From: Caryophanales bacterium
Lineage (GTDB): Bacteria > Bacillota > Bacilli > Exiguobacteriales > Exiguobacteriaceae
Direction of reading: 5' to 3'
Length of the DNA: 64,000 nt
Assembly (NCBI GenBank): GCA_902362975.1
Contig: CABIYO010000007.1
Span: forward strand, 1-64,000
The position numbers and the translations under genes are program-made. The notes under the pieces are model-generated. The model did not search any database. It saw only the letters and a program-made list of their open reading frames with translations, and was not told the origin of the DNA. This document shows positions 7,078-15,485 of this stretch, in pieces. Numbering within the stretch: the stretch's first letter is position 1; each line of letters opens with the position of its first letter.

Positions 7078-8874
7078 ATGTGTGGAATTGTAGGAATGAT
7101 TGGGAATACCGGAGCGAAGGAAGTCCTTCTCAAAGGTCTTGAAAAACTCGAGTACCGTGGTTATGACTCGGCAGGTCTTGCGTTGATGAATGAGAATGTC
7201 AACGTTCACAAAGAAGTCGGTCGCATTGCTGCGCTACGCGAAATCATCCCAGCAGAAGTAGACGGCACGATTGGAATCGGCCACACACGTTGGGCGACAC
7301 ACGGGGTACCGAGCGTACCGAACGCCCACCCGCATCAAAGCACGACAGGACGCTTCACGCTCGTCCATAACGGCGTAATCGAGAACGACGAGCAGATCAA
7401 GGCGACGCTCGATGTCCCGTTCCTCTCGGAGACGGACACGGAAGTCATCGTCCAGTTGATGGAGAAGAACTTCGTCGAACTTGGCGACGTCGAGGCGGCG
7501 TTCCGCAAGACGTTGGCTGAGCTCCACGGCTCGTACGCAATCGCGATGATCGACTCAGAGGACAAAGAGCGCCTCTACATCGGTAAGAACAAGTCACCAC
7601 TCCTCGTCGGACTCGGCGATGGCACGTTCAACGTCGTGGCGTCTGATGCGATGGCGATGCTCCAGGTGACGGACCAGTACCTCGAGCTCCATGACGGCGA
7701 GATCGTCATCTTGACGCGCGAGTCGGCGACGATCAAGACACTCGACGGCGACGTCCTCGAGCGTGCCCCATACACGGCCGAGATCGATGCGTCAGACATC
7801 GAGAAGGGCACGTACGCGCACTACATGTTGAAGGAGATGGACGAGCAACCGGCCGTCATCCGCAACATCATCCAGCACTACCAGAACGAGAACGGCGAGA
7901 TCGAGCTCGCAGAAGGCGTGCGTGAGCTCGTTTCGGAAGCGGACCGGATCTATATCGTCGCATGTGGAACAAGTTATCACGCCGGTCTCGTCGGCAAGCA
8001 ATTGATTGAGCGCGTCGCAGGCGTGCCGACAGAAGTACACGTCGCTTCTGAGTTCGGTTACAACATGCCACTCCTTACAGAGAAGCCGTTGTTCCTCTTC
8101 ATCTCACAATCAGGTGAGACAGCGGACAGCCGGGCCGTCCTCGTCGAAGTGAAGAAGCGCGGCTACAAGGCGCTCACACTCACGAACGTTGCCGGTTCGA
8201 CACTCTCACGTGAGGCGAACGAGACAATGCTCCTTCACGCCGGACCGGAGATCGCGGTCGCATCGACGAAAGCATACACGGCTCAAATCGCGGTGCTCGC
8301 GATTCTCGCGTATGACATTGCCCGTGCGAACGGCAAGAAACTTCCGTTTGACCTCATGACAGAACTCGCGCGCATCGCGACAATCATGGACTCGGTCATG
8401 GCTCAAAAAGAAATCTTTGAGCAATTGGCAGACAAGTTCTTGAAAGAGTCACGCAACGCGTTCTTCCTCGGTCGCGGTATGGATTCATACGTCGGTCTCG
8501 AAGGTGCCCTCAAGCTCAAAGAGATCTCGTATATCCAAGCAGAAGGCTACCCAGGTGGAGAGCTCAAGCACGGACCGATCGCCTTGATTGAAGACGGGAC
8601 ACCAGTCATCACGCTCGTGTCTCAACCAAACACACACCTCAACATCCGTGGAAACATCAAGGAAGTTGTGGCGCGTGGTGCCATCGCATGTACGATTTCA
8701 ATGGAAGGAATGGAACATGAGAACGACGCATTCGTTCTTCCACGTGTTGAACCACTTCTCACGCCACTCGTGACGGTTCTTCCACTTCAACTCATCTCAT
8801 ACTATGCAGCACTTGCTCGCGACTGTGATGTCGACAAGCCACGTAACTTGGCGAAGTCTGTAACGGTTGAATAA
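7078..8874 (+). CDS. glmS: Glutamine-fructose-6-phosphate aminotransferase GlmS
   Basis: Makes glucosamine-6-phosphate from fructose-6-phosphate and glutamine, the first committed step to UDP-GlcNAc. The 598-residue protein has an N-terminal class II glutamine amidotransferase domain (1 to about 225; Met-Cys-Gly start with Cys as nucleophile after Met removal, [15 protein letters not shown]) and two SIS sugar-isomerase domains (about 280-430 and 450-590; [22 protein letters not shown], and a C-terminal LAKSVTVE). The ATG at 7078 is required to place Cys second and follows AGAGGAG. Codon use from about 7330 to 7930 is much richer in C/G third positions than the rest of the gene and its neighbours. 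Confidence 0.97.
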   Translation: MCGIVGMIGNTGAKEVLLKGLEKLEYRGYDSAGLALMNENVNVHKEVGRIAALREIIPAEVDGTIGIGHTRWATHGVPSVPNAHPHQSTTGRFTLVHNGVIENDEQIKATLDVPFLSETDTEVIVQLMEKNFVELGDVEAAFRKTLAELHGSYAIAMIDSEDKERLYIGKNKSPLLVGLGDGTFNVVASDAMAMLQVTDQYLELHDGEIVILTRESATIKTLDGDVLERAPYTAEIDASDIEKGTYAHYMLKEMDEQPAVIRNIIQHYQNENGEIELAEGVRELVSEADRIYIVACGTSYHAGLVGKQLIERVAGVPTEVHVASEFGYNMPLLTEKPLFLFISQSGETADSRAVLVEVKKRGYKALTLTNVAGSTLSREANETMLLHAGPEIAVASTKAYTAQIAVLAILAYDIARANGKKLPFDLMTELARIATIMDSVMAQKEIFEQLADKFLKESRNAFFLGRGMDSYVGLEGALKLKEISYIQAEGYPGGELKHGPIALIEDGTPVITLVSQPNTHLNIRGNIKEVVARGAIACTISMEGMEHENDAFVLPRVEPLLTPLVTVLPLQLISYYAALARDCDVDKPRNLAKSVTVE

Positions 8875-8879
8875 TGTCC

Positions 8880-8913
8880 AAGACCAAAATCTTTCGGGAT
8901 TTTGGTCTTTTTT
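8880..8913 (+). terminator. Terminator after glmS
   Basis: A 12-bp stem AAGACCAAAATC/GATTTTGGTCTT followed by T residues, a few bases after the glmS stop. Confidence 0.92.
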
Positions 8914-9014
8914 GTTGCAATGAGTTAACAAATCATCGTAATGTTCTCATATATGTCTGTTCATTCTCGGGAACGGGTACACTCAACATGAAAATGAAGA
9001 GAAGGAGAGATTCG

Positions 9015-9578
9015 ATGAAACAGAAGAAATGGATGACAGGTCTCGGTGTCATGATTCTCGCGACATCATTGGCCGCTTGTGGGGATACGGCAGAGGACAC
9101 ATCGATGGAGATGTCAGAAGAGCAAAGCATGGACCATTCAGCGATGGATCACTCCGGGTCTGGAGAAGTTCCAGACGGGCTGATGGAAGCCAGTGATCCG
9201 ACTTTTCCAGTCGGATCAACCGCGATGATGACAGCGGATCACATGCCCGGGATGGAAGGTGTGGAGGCCACGATTGTCGGTGCGTATGATACGACCGTCT
9301 ACGCCGTCAGCTATACACCGACAACAGGCGGTGACCCGGTAGAGGATCACAAATGGGTGATTCACGAAGAATTGGACAATCCAGATGAGGAACCGTTGTC
9401 TGAAGGGGATGAGGTCGTATTGGCCGCCGACCATATGGAAGGGATGGACGGCGCAGAAGCGACAATCGATACAGCGGAAGAGACGACCGTTTACATGGTT
9501 GATTACACGACCGAAGACGGGGAAGAGGTCACAAACCATAAATGGGTGACCGAAAGTGAATTAGAAGCAATGAAATGA
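9015..9578 (+). CDS. YdhK-family lipoprotein with duplicated DUF1541 domain
   Basis: A 187-residue predicted lipoprotein. The signal peptide ends in lipobox LAAC (Cys about 20), followed by a Met/His-rich linker (MDHSAMDHSG) and two copies of a domain of about 60 residues, each with DHM.GM..-EATI, a TTVY.V.Y strand and HKWV. The Met/His pattern suggests metal, perhaps copper, binding outside the membrane; such proteins are often found near copper genes, but no copper-efflux gene is adjacent here. The ATG at 9015 is chosen for the lipoprotein signal and AGAAGGAGAG site; a longer frame from 8874 would run through the glmS terminator. Function is unproven. Confidence 0.82.
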   Translation: MKQKKWMTGLGVMILATSLAACGDTAEDTSMEMSEEQSMDHSAMDHSGSGEVPDGLMEASDPTFPVGSTAMMTADHMPGMEGVEATIVGAYDTTVYAVSYTPTTGGDPVEDHKWVIHEELDNPDEEPLSEGDEVVLAADHMEGMDGAEATIDTAEETTVYMVDYTTEDGEEVTNHKWVTESELEAMK

Positions 9579-9584
9579 ATGTGA

Positions 9585-9619
9585 TAGACCTCGAGTACAT
9601 CTCGTGGTCTATTTTTTTC
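9585..9619 (+). terminator. Terminator after the YdhK-family gene
   Basis: Stem ATAGACC/GGTCTAT with an inner CGAG/CTCG pairing, followed by seven T. Confidence 0.85.
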
Positions 9620-9632
9620 GATAAATATTTAT

Positions 9633-9661
9633 TGATAAACGATAAATCGTGGCATATGATA
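9633..9661 (+). promoter_or_regulatory. SigA promoter of the DUF2975/YozG operon
   Basis: TTGATA (9633-9638), 17-bp spacer, TATGAT (9656-9661). Three GATAAA(T/C) repeats between 9621 and 9649 overlap it and could be sites for the Xre-type regulator encoded in the operon; that is an inference. Confidence 0.6.
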
Positions 9662-9693
9662 AAGAAAATAAAACTAAATGAGGTGTTTGGCAG

Positions 9694-10173
9694 ATGAAAC
9701 GGGAAACCATCTTTTTGAAACTAGCAGTGATTGTCTTGTCGCTCCCGATTCTCGCGGCCTGTATCTTTTTACTCCCTTTCCTTTGGCGAGAGGCGGTGGA
9801 GAGCGGAGGATGGATTGCAAATTCGATGCGACCGATTATTGGAGGGATGTATGTAGCAGCGATTCCCTTTTTCGTTGCCTTGTCACAGTCATTCATCTTA
9901 CTTGGATTGATTGACCGGAATGAGGCATTCTCCTATCGGGCGGTGAAAGCACTTCGTGTCATTAAATATTGTGCGCTGACCATCACGGCCATCTATATGG
10001 CGACACTCCCGTTCTTCTATTGGTTCGCTGAGCGTGACGACTCGCCAGGATTTTTAGTCATCGGATTCGTCTTCGTCTTCGCTGCATTTGTCATTGCGGT
10101 TTTCGCTGAGTTGTTACAGAAACTATTGAAGCGCGCCATCGACATGAAACAAGAAATCGATTTGACGGTATGA
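9694..10173 (+). CDS. DUF2975 membrane protein
   Basis: A 159-residue membrane protein with four predicted transmembrane helices (about 9-28, 48-70, 88-110 and 121-145) and a charged tail, fitting DUF2975. This family is usually paired, as here, with a small YozG-like Xre regulator. An alternative frame here is closed by stops. ATG 9694 follows AATGAGGTG. Its biochemical role is unknown; the pairing suggests a membrane component controlled by, or controlling, the adjacent DNA-binding protein. Confidence 0.75.
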   Translation: MKRETIFLKLAVIVLSLPILAACIFLLPFLWREAVESGGWIANSMRPIIGGMYVAAIPFFVALSQSFILLGLIDRNEAFSYRAVKALRVIKYCALTITAIYMATLPFFYWFAERDDSPGFLVIGFVFVFAAFVIAVFAELLQKLLKRAIDMKQEIDLTV

Positions 10174-10183
10174 GGTGAGAGAA

Positions 10184-10402
10184 ATGGCGATGATTGTGAA
10201 TCTGGATGTGATGTTGGCGAAACGGAAAATGAGTGTGACGGAACTGTCGGAACGAGTCGGGATCACGATGGCGAACTTATCGATATTGAAAAACGGAAAG
10301 GCCAAAGCGATTCGTTTCTCGACACTTGAAGCGATTTGCGAAGCACTCGATTGTCAGCCGGGAGACATATTGGAATATCGATCGGACGAACGAGCAGAGT
10401 GA
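10184..10402 (+). CDS. YozG-like Xre-family transcriptional regulator
   Basis: A 72-residue Cro/CI-type helix-turn-helix protein. The HTH covers about residues 10-60 (KMSVTELSERVGIT, then NLSILKNGKAKAIRFSTLE) and the end CQPGDILEY is typical of the YozG group paired with DUF2975 proteins. It starts ten bases after the DUF2975 stop behind GAGGTGAGAG. ATG 10184 (Met-Ala-Met) fits family N termini; ATG 10190 has better spacing and cannot be excluded. Its stop lies in the loop of the operon terminator. It probably regulates its own operon. Confidence 0.85.
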   Translation: MAMIVNLDVMLAKRKMSVTELSERVGITMANLSILKNGKAKAIRFSTLEAICEALDCQPGDILEYRSDERAE

Positions 10403-10416
10403 ATCTCTGCTTTTTT
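10394..10416 (+). terminator. Terminator overlapping the YozG-like stop codon
   Basis: Stem GCAGAG/CTCTGC (394-399 and 405-410 of 10 kb) followed by six T; the loop contains the TGA stop. Confidence 0.8.
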
Positions 10417-10425
10417 ATATGAATT

Positions 10426-10452
10426 TGAAACGTGTGCTTACTATGCTCCGTA
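10426..10452 (+). promoter_or_regulatory. Candidate SigW-type promoter of the DUF975 gene
   Basis: TGAAAC (10426-10431), 17-bp spacer, CGTATA (from 10449). The elements equal those of the sigW promoter at 1782, with one extra spacer base. It lies 32 bases before the start of a membrane-protein gene. Confidence 0.5.
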
Positions 10453-10483
10453 TATAAAAGTATCAGTCAGGGGGAGATGTAGA

Positions 10484-11170
10484 ATGATTCAAACATGGAC
10501 AGAACGGACACATGAAGCAATCAATGGGAAACGAGGTCTACTGTTAGTCTGGTCGTTTCTCTGTGCCGTGATATTAGAGTTTATTGCAATATTTGACCCA
10601 ACGCTTTACGGGGCGAAAGCCGATTCAGTACAGGCGATTGTATTCCTTTTTAGTACGATGGTAGTATCCTTCATGTTGTATCCAATTATTATCGGTTATC
10701 ACTGGGTCATCCTTTCCATCATTCGCGGACAGGACGCGCAGTTTCGTGATGTATTTCGACCGATGAAAGAACGATTTGGTAAAAATGTGACTGCTGTCAT
10801 CTTACTAGCCATCTTTCAGACGCTATGGACACTTTTGTTCATTGTCCCGGGAATCGTGAAGTTCTTCTCCTACGCGTTTACGTACTTTATTTTGCGAGAT
10901 GAACCATCATTATCGGTCAGAGAATCCATCACGAAATCACGCGCGTTGATGCATGGGCGGAAATGGGAGGCGTTCAAACTGATTTTGCCGTTTATCCCGA
11001 TTTATTTGATTGGCTTCACATTGTTTATGGTCGTGAATTCTGTCTTACTCGCCGCATTATCACTATCTATAGCGACAATCCTCATTCGTCCATTCATCGT
11101 TGCGCGCTTCGCTGTCATGTATGAAGATACGCGTCGGGTGTACGACGAACAATGGAACAAGCCAGCCTGA
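10484..11170 (+). CDS. DUF975-like integral membrane protein
   Basis: A 228-residue polytopic membrane protein with about five hydrophobic segments (about 20-40, 53-80, 102-125, 160-180, 183-205) and a short charged tail. The RESITKSRALMHGRKWEAFKL segment between membrane helices resembles the conserved SxxxMKGxR-like signature of DUF975 proteins. ATG 10484 follows GGGGGAGATG. The gene is single, preceded by a SigW-like promoter, which would fit an envelope-stress role, though the family's function is not known. Confidence 0.65.
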   Translation: MIQTWTERTHEAINGKRGLLLVWSFLCAVILEFIAIFDPTLYGAKADSVQAIVFLFSTMVVSFMLYPIIIGYHWVILSIIRGQDAQFRDVFRPMKERFGKNVTAVILLAIFQTLWTLLFIVPGIVKFFSYAFTYFILRDEPSLSVRESITKSRALMHGRKWEAFKLILPFIPIYLIGFTLFMVVNSVLLAALSLSIATILIRPFIVARFAVMYEDTRRVYDEQWNKPA

Positions 11171-11239
11171 AGCATATCAAACAGAGGTTGAATTGAATGA
11201 ACGTGCTACAATCTTCATGAAGAGAAAGGGGAATGCGGA

Positions 11240-12196
11240 ATGAAGATTGGGATCATCGGGGCCGGTCTGAGCGGAATCATCGCAGCGCGTGAACTCGTGC
11301 GTCAAGGTCATGTCGTCGAACTGATTGAAAAGAGTCGAAGTGTCGGGGGACGTTTGGCGACACGTCGAATCGGTGACGGACGAGCCGACCACGGAGCGGT
11401 TTATTTCGCGGTGCGTGGAGAAGAGCTCGAACGAGAGGTACAGTCGTGGATGAATGCGAACTGGGTGCGGGTTTGGTATGCCGACCCCTATCCACGTTAT
11501 GTCGCGATTGATGGGATGAATACACTCGCTAAGCATTTGTCTGAAGATTTGACCGTACAATTGAACGAACGGGTGGAGAACGTTCAAGTAAAAGAAGACG
11601 GACCCGTCACAGTCAAGACAGACGTGACGGCACGTTCCTATGATCGACTCGTGATGACGGCACCGCTTCCACAGTCGTTCGATTTGCTTGGAGATTTAGC
11701 TGTCGATGTCGAGCCCGCGTTACGTTGTCTTATATATTCGCCGACGTTCGTCGGTCTTTTTGAATGTGCCGGTGATGTACAGATTGGAGCAGACGGTATT
11801 CTCGATCAAGAACTGGTACCCGGTGTATTAAAAATCGTCGATAATCGGCAAAAAGGCATCTCCGATACATCACTTATAAGTGTCTATATGGAAGAGACGT
11901 GGAGTGAGGACTGGTATGAGCGACCGGAAGCGGAGACACTTGCTGAAATCGAGCGGTTAGTGCGTGAGGAAGTCGGAGACCTCGACATCCAATCACGGCA
12001 ATTGAAACGTTGGCGTTACGCACAAGCGAAAGACGTATGGCATGAGCCGTTTTATCAAGTAAACCGTCATCCCATCTATTTAGCAGGGGATGTCTTCCTT
12101 GAGTCCGATGACCCATCCGGACGAACGCGATTCGAAAGTGCCTATTTGTCTGGATTACGTGTGGCAGAAACCATCGAAAAGAACATAAACCGATAG
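11240..12196 (+). CDS. FAD-dependent oxidoreductase, renalase/amine-oxidase-like
   Basis: A 318-residue cytoplasmic flavoprotein. The N terminus has a complete dinucleotide-binding fold, IGIIGAGLSGIIAARELVR followed by E at about 30, then the GGRLATRR motif (about 38-45) common to amine-oxidase and renalase-type enzymes. The C terminus carries the second FAD motif, LAGDVF with a following GLRVAETI helix. The start follows AGAAAGGGG; an extended -10 (TGC-TACAAT) lies about 35 bases upstream. Substrate is not predictable. Monocistronic, ending at a terminator. Confidence 0.8.
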   Translation: MKIGIIGAGLSGIIAARELVRQGHVVELIEKSRSVGGRLATRRIGDGRADHGAVYFAVRGEELEREVQSWMNANWVRVWYADPYPRYVAIDGMNTLAKHLSEDLTVQLNERVENVQVKEDGPVTVKTDVTARSYDRLVMTAPLPQSFDLLGDLAVDVEPALRCLIYSPTFVGLFECAGDVQIGADGILDQELVPGVLKIVDNRQKGISDTSLISVYMEETWSEDWYERPEAETLAEIERLVREEVGDLDIQSRQLKRWRYAQAKDVWHEPFYQVNRHPIYLAGDVFLESDDPSGRTRFESAYLSGLRVAETIEKNINR

Positions 12197-12217
12197 GGCA
12201 CCCCTTATCGGTCTTTT
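12189..12217 (+). terminator. Terminator after the FAD oxidoreductase
   Basis: Stem ACCGATAGGG/CCCTTATCGGT with one bulge, followed by TCTTTTT; it begins at the gene's stop codon. Confidence 0.8.
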
Positions 12218-12231
12218 TATTTGACGTCATT

Positions 12232-12277
12232 TAGTTTAGGGCATAAACTATAATCATATAGTTTAGGGGGTAAACTA
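12232..12277 (+). promoter_or_regulatory. Two tandem 19-bp operators for the MarR regulator
   Basis: Two copies of TAGTTTA-N5-TAAACTA (12232-12250 and 12259-12277), centres 27 bp apart. The first overlaps a TATAAT -10 (12249-12254), the second overlaps the AGGGGG ribosome binding site of the marR gene. Repression of transcription, and possibly translation access, by the encoded MarR protein is the simplest reading. Confidence 0.8.
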
Positions 12278-12280
12278 AAA

Positions 12281-12724
12281 ATGAAAGCATTGATGCGCGA
12301 AGCGGTGCAGTTGTTTGAAGAAGTGATGTTCCATAGGACGGAACATGTCATCGAAGCGATGGAAGGGGACGTATGGCGCGAGTATTCGCGTGAACAGCTC
12401 CAACTGTTGAAGTTACTCGATCAGTTTGGACCAACTCTGGCTGGGCAATTGGCGCAAAAACAAGGTGTCCATAAAAGCGAGGTCTCGAATCGCCTGAAAA
12501 AGTTGGTCGAAAAAGGACTCGTCACGAGTCGACGAGGACAAGATCAACGGGAACGATTAATTGCATTGACCCCAGAAGGGAAACGGCTCGTCGAAGAAGT
12601 GGACGGTGCCGTCTATCGATATGTGGAATCCCTCATCGATGGAGAAGTAGACGAAATTGAAATCGAGCAGTTTGTTCGGACGTTCCGAAAAATAAAACAA
12701 TTGCTCCGAATCGGGGAGGAATAA
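12281..12724 (+). CDS. MarR-family transcriptional regulator
   Basis: A 147-residue winged-helix regulator. The DNA-binding core covers about residues 40-100 (LAGQLAQKQGVHKSEVSNRLKKLVEKGLVTS, then RRGQDQRERLIALTPEGKRL wing). It precedes an MMPL transporter by three bases, the common repressor-exporter arrangement in which ligand binding relieves repression. Two perfect-arm operators lie immediately upstream. The start ATG 12281 is ten bases after AGGGGG. The inducer is unknown. Confidence 0.88.
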   Translation: MKALMREAVQLFEEVMFHRTEHVIEAMEGDVWREYSREQLQLLKLLDQFGPTLAGQLAQKQGVHKSEVSNRLKKLVEKGLVTSRRGQDQRERLIALTPEGKRLVEEVDGAVYRYVESLIDGEVDEIEIEQFVRTFRKIKQLLRIGEE

Positions 12725-12727
12725 CAC

Positions 12728-15382
12728 ATGCATAAAATCATTCAATGGCGCTGGGGAATTTTCATTTTCCTCATCGTATTGACGACAGCATTATTTGTCG
12801 CAGCACCGAACTTAACGAAACAAGCAGAAGAGGCAGGGAACTTCCAACTTGCGGACGACATGGACTCACAACGCGCACAAGCGATTTTAGATGAAGCCGG
12901 GAAGAGTGACAAGACCATCTCCCTCGTCTATGAGTTTGAATCAATCGGAGAGACGGAGCGAACAGATGTCGCGCGTGTCATCGAAGAACTTAAACAAAAT
13001 GAAACGGTCGTGACAGATGTTCTCGATCCGTTCGAAAACGAGGAGACAGAGGCACAGCTTGTCTCAGAAGACGGACGCATCGTTCTCGTCCCGATTACGG
13101 TCGAAGGTACGACAGAAGAAATCAATGCGTTTGCTGATGATGTCCGTGAAAACGTGCTTCCACAAGATGAAACAGTATATATCACCGGGGAAGAAATCAT
13201 TAACAATGATGTGAACTTAAGTGCCCAGGAAGGGTTGAAAAAGACAGAAATCATCACGGTCGTGTTGATTTTTGGATTACTCCTTCTCGTCTTCCGTTCC
13301 GTCGTGACCCCGTTCATCCCGCTCATTGCGGTCGGATTCACGTATCTGTTGAGCCAATCTTTTGTCGCGTTCTTCGTGGATTGGTTCGGATTCCCGGTGT
13401 CGAACTACACGCAAATCTTCCTTGTCGCCATCTTGTTCGGGATTGGGACAGACTACTGTATCCTGCTTCTTAGCCGTTATAAAGAAGAACTCAGTGCAGG
13501 ACATGCCATCGAAGACGCCATCGTCAATACGTACAAGACGGCAGGACGGACCGTCCTCATCAGTGGGCTCGCGGTCTTCGTCGGTTTTGCCGCCATCGGA
13601 TTTGCTGATTTTCCAATCTTTAAATCAGCGGTCGCCGTCGCAGTCGGGATTGCGGTGTTGCTGCTGATTCTTTTCACGGCCGTCCCATTCTTTATGGCGA
13701 CGCTCAAACAGCGGCTGTTTTGGCCGTCGAAGAAGGCAGGCGAGCATCATGACAGCAAGCTTTGGGCTAGCTTGAGCCGATTGTCGGTCAATCGCCCGTT
13801 CGTATCGATTTTGGTCGTCGGGTTGATCACAGTACCTGTCTTATTCACATATGACGATGCCCGTTCGGTCAATATGGTCGATGAGATTGGAGACGGGTAC
13901 GATTCGGTTAGTGGACTGAATTTGATCTCAGAAGGGTTCGGTCAAGGGGAATCCCTTCCGGTACAAGTCATTTTGAGACAAGATCAAGCCATTACAGAAT
14001 CAGAAGTTCCCTACATCGAAAAGTTTGCAAGTGAGCTTGAAAAAGTCGAAGGTGTGAATGGTGTCCGTGCGCTCACACGTCCGACTGGTGAAGTCATCGA
14101 CGATTTTTATGTCGACACACAACTCGGTGAAGTCAGCGATGGCTTGTCTGAAGCGCAGACGGGTCTCGGGGATGTTCAGACTGGATTGGATGAGATTGAG
14201 CAAGGATTGAACGGGATCGTTGGACAACTACCAAGCGGTTCAACCAATGCTGGGGCACCGCTTGCAGAAGCAGCAGCGGGGCTGAATCAGTTGAATGGTC
14301 AACTTGGTCTCATTGGGCAAGGATTGACAGCGACTCAAAACATCCCGGCCGCAGTCGGACAGCTCGGTCAAGTATCAGCTGGTCTCACACAAATTGAGTC
14401 AGGAATCAACGAAGCGGCGTCCGCATTAAATGCACAAGGTTCTCAGGTCGGTGAACTTGGTAGCGGGTTAGCGCAACTGGCGACAGCTGTCGCGGAAGCG
14501 AACGACGGGCTAGGACAAATTGAGTCTGGTCTCGGAGAAGCCGTTTCGTTCTTACAACAGTTGAGTGAAGCAGATGCGCTTCGAGAGACAGGCGTGTATC
14601 TTCCGGAAGGGACGCTCACATCGGATGAGTTCTCACTTGCCGTCGAACGCTACGTCTTCGATGAAGGAATGGCGACTCAGCTCGAGGTCGTCTTAGAGAT
14701 GGACCCGTATTCGCCAGAAGCGATTGATACCGTCGAGACAATCAAAGAGACGATGAATCGTGCCGTGACGGGAACACCGTATGCGGATGCGACAATCGGA
14801 TATGCCGGGATCTCAAGTATCAATAGCGATTTAAATGAAACATCGACGAATGATTTCAATCGAACGGTAGCCATCATGCTCGTGACGTTGTTCATCGTCT
14901 TGACAGCATTGTTCCGTTCGATGATCATGCCACTCTATATGATTGCTTCGCTACTTTTGACGTACTATACGTCAGCGGCAATCACAGAGCTGATCTTTGT
15001 AGAAGGACTCGGCTATGACGGGATTAGTTGGGCCGTTCCGTTCTTTGGATTTGTCATGTTGATTGCCCTTGGAATTGACTATTCTATCTTCTTGTTAGAT
15101 CGATTCCGGGAAGAAACAATCAATGGGAAGACGGTCCGTGAGGCGCTCATCCACTCGATGACGAAGATGGGTACCGTCATTATGACCGCCGCGGTCATCC
15201 TCGCCGGGACGTTCGGTGCCATGATTCCGTCTGGCGTGCTCAGTCTCGTCCAGATTGCGACAATCGTCATCACCGGTTTGTTATTGTATGGCTTGATTGT
15301 GTTACCCCTCTTGATTCCAGCCATTACGATTTCATTTGGCGATGGGGTCTGGTGGCCATTCCGACAAAAGAAAAAGTCATAA
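12728..15382 (+). CDS. MMPL-family RND transporter (YdfJ-like)
   Basis: An 884-residue transporter with two MMPL halves. Membrane helices cluster at about 10-30, 178-335, 365-380 and 710-870; extracytoplasmic domains lie between. Conserved GTDYCILLLSRYKEE (about 240) and its second-half counterpart GIDYSIFLLDRFREE (about 785) hold the proton-relay acidic residues. From about 465 to 615 the second outer domain consists of repeated GL..-x-GL.-I..GL heptads, probably a long helical hairpin. It probably exports lipids, toxic hydrophobic compounds or siderophore-like molecules under the upstream MarR regulator. Start ATG 12728 follows GGGGAGGA. Confidence 0.88.
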   Translation: MHKIIQWRWGIFIFLIVLTTALFVAAPNLTKQAEEAGNFQLADDMDSQRAQAILDEAGKSDKTISLVYEFESIGETERTDVARVIEELKQNETVVTDVLDPFENEETEAQLVSEDGRIVLVPITVEGTTEEINAFADDVRENVLPQDETVYITGEEIINNDVNLSAQEGLKKTEIITVVLIFGLLLLVFRSVVTPFIPLIAVGFTYLLSQSFVAFFVDWFGFPVSNYTQIFLVAILFGIGTDYCILLLSRYKEELSAGHAIEDAIVNTYKTAGRTVLISGLAVFVGFAAIGFADFPIFKSAVAVAVGIAVLLLILFTAVPFFMATLKQRLFWPSKKAGEHHDSKLWASLSRLSVNRPFVSILVVGLITVPVLFTYDDARSVNMVDEIGDGYDSVSGLNLISEGFGQGESLPVQVILRQDQAITESEVPYIEKFASELEKVEGVNGVRALTRPTGEVIDDFYVDTQLGEVSDGLSEAQTGLGDVQTGLDEIEQGLNGIVGQLPSGSTNAGAPLAEAAAGLNQLNGQLGLIGQGLTATQNIPAAVGQLGQVSAGLTQIESGINEAASALNAQGSQVGELGSGLAQLATAVAEANDGLGQIESGLGEAVSFLQQLSEADALRETGVYLPEGTLTSDEFSLAVERYVFDEGMATQLEVVLEMDPYSPEAIDTVETIKETMNRAVTGTPYADATIGYAGISSINSDLNETSTNDFNRTVAIMLVTLFIVLTALFRSMIMPLYMIASLLLTYYTSAAITELIFVEGLGYDGISWAVPFFGFVMLIALGIDYSIFLLDRFREETINGKTVREALIHSMTKMGTVIMTAAVILAGTFGAMIPSGVLSLVQIATIVITGLLLYGLIVLPLLIPAITISFGDGVWWPFRQKKKS

Positions 15383-15386
15383 GCAG

Positions 15387-15423
15387 AAACGGATGTCTCG
15401 TATGATGAGATATCCGTTTTTTG
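15387..15423 (+). terminator. Terminator of the marR-mmpL operon
   Basis: Stem AAACGGATGTCTC/GAGATATCCGTTT with one mismatch, followed by TTT. Confidence 0.8.
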
Positions 15424-15485
15424 GGATAGATTGTGGTGGATTCGGGAACAGAAAGGCAGGTCCATTATTGAAGGAGGAATACTGT

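Noticed and set aside
8874..9014. N-terminal extension of the YdhK-family lipoprotein
   Set aside because: It runs through the glmS terminator and would abolish the lipoprotein signal; ATG 9015 has a good ribosome binding site.
13362..13667. Ser/Arg-rich frames within the mmpL gene
   Set aside because: Out-of-frame shadows without start signals or recognisable domains.
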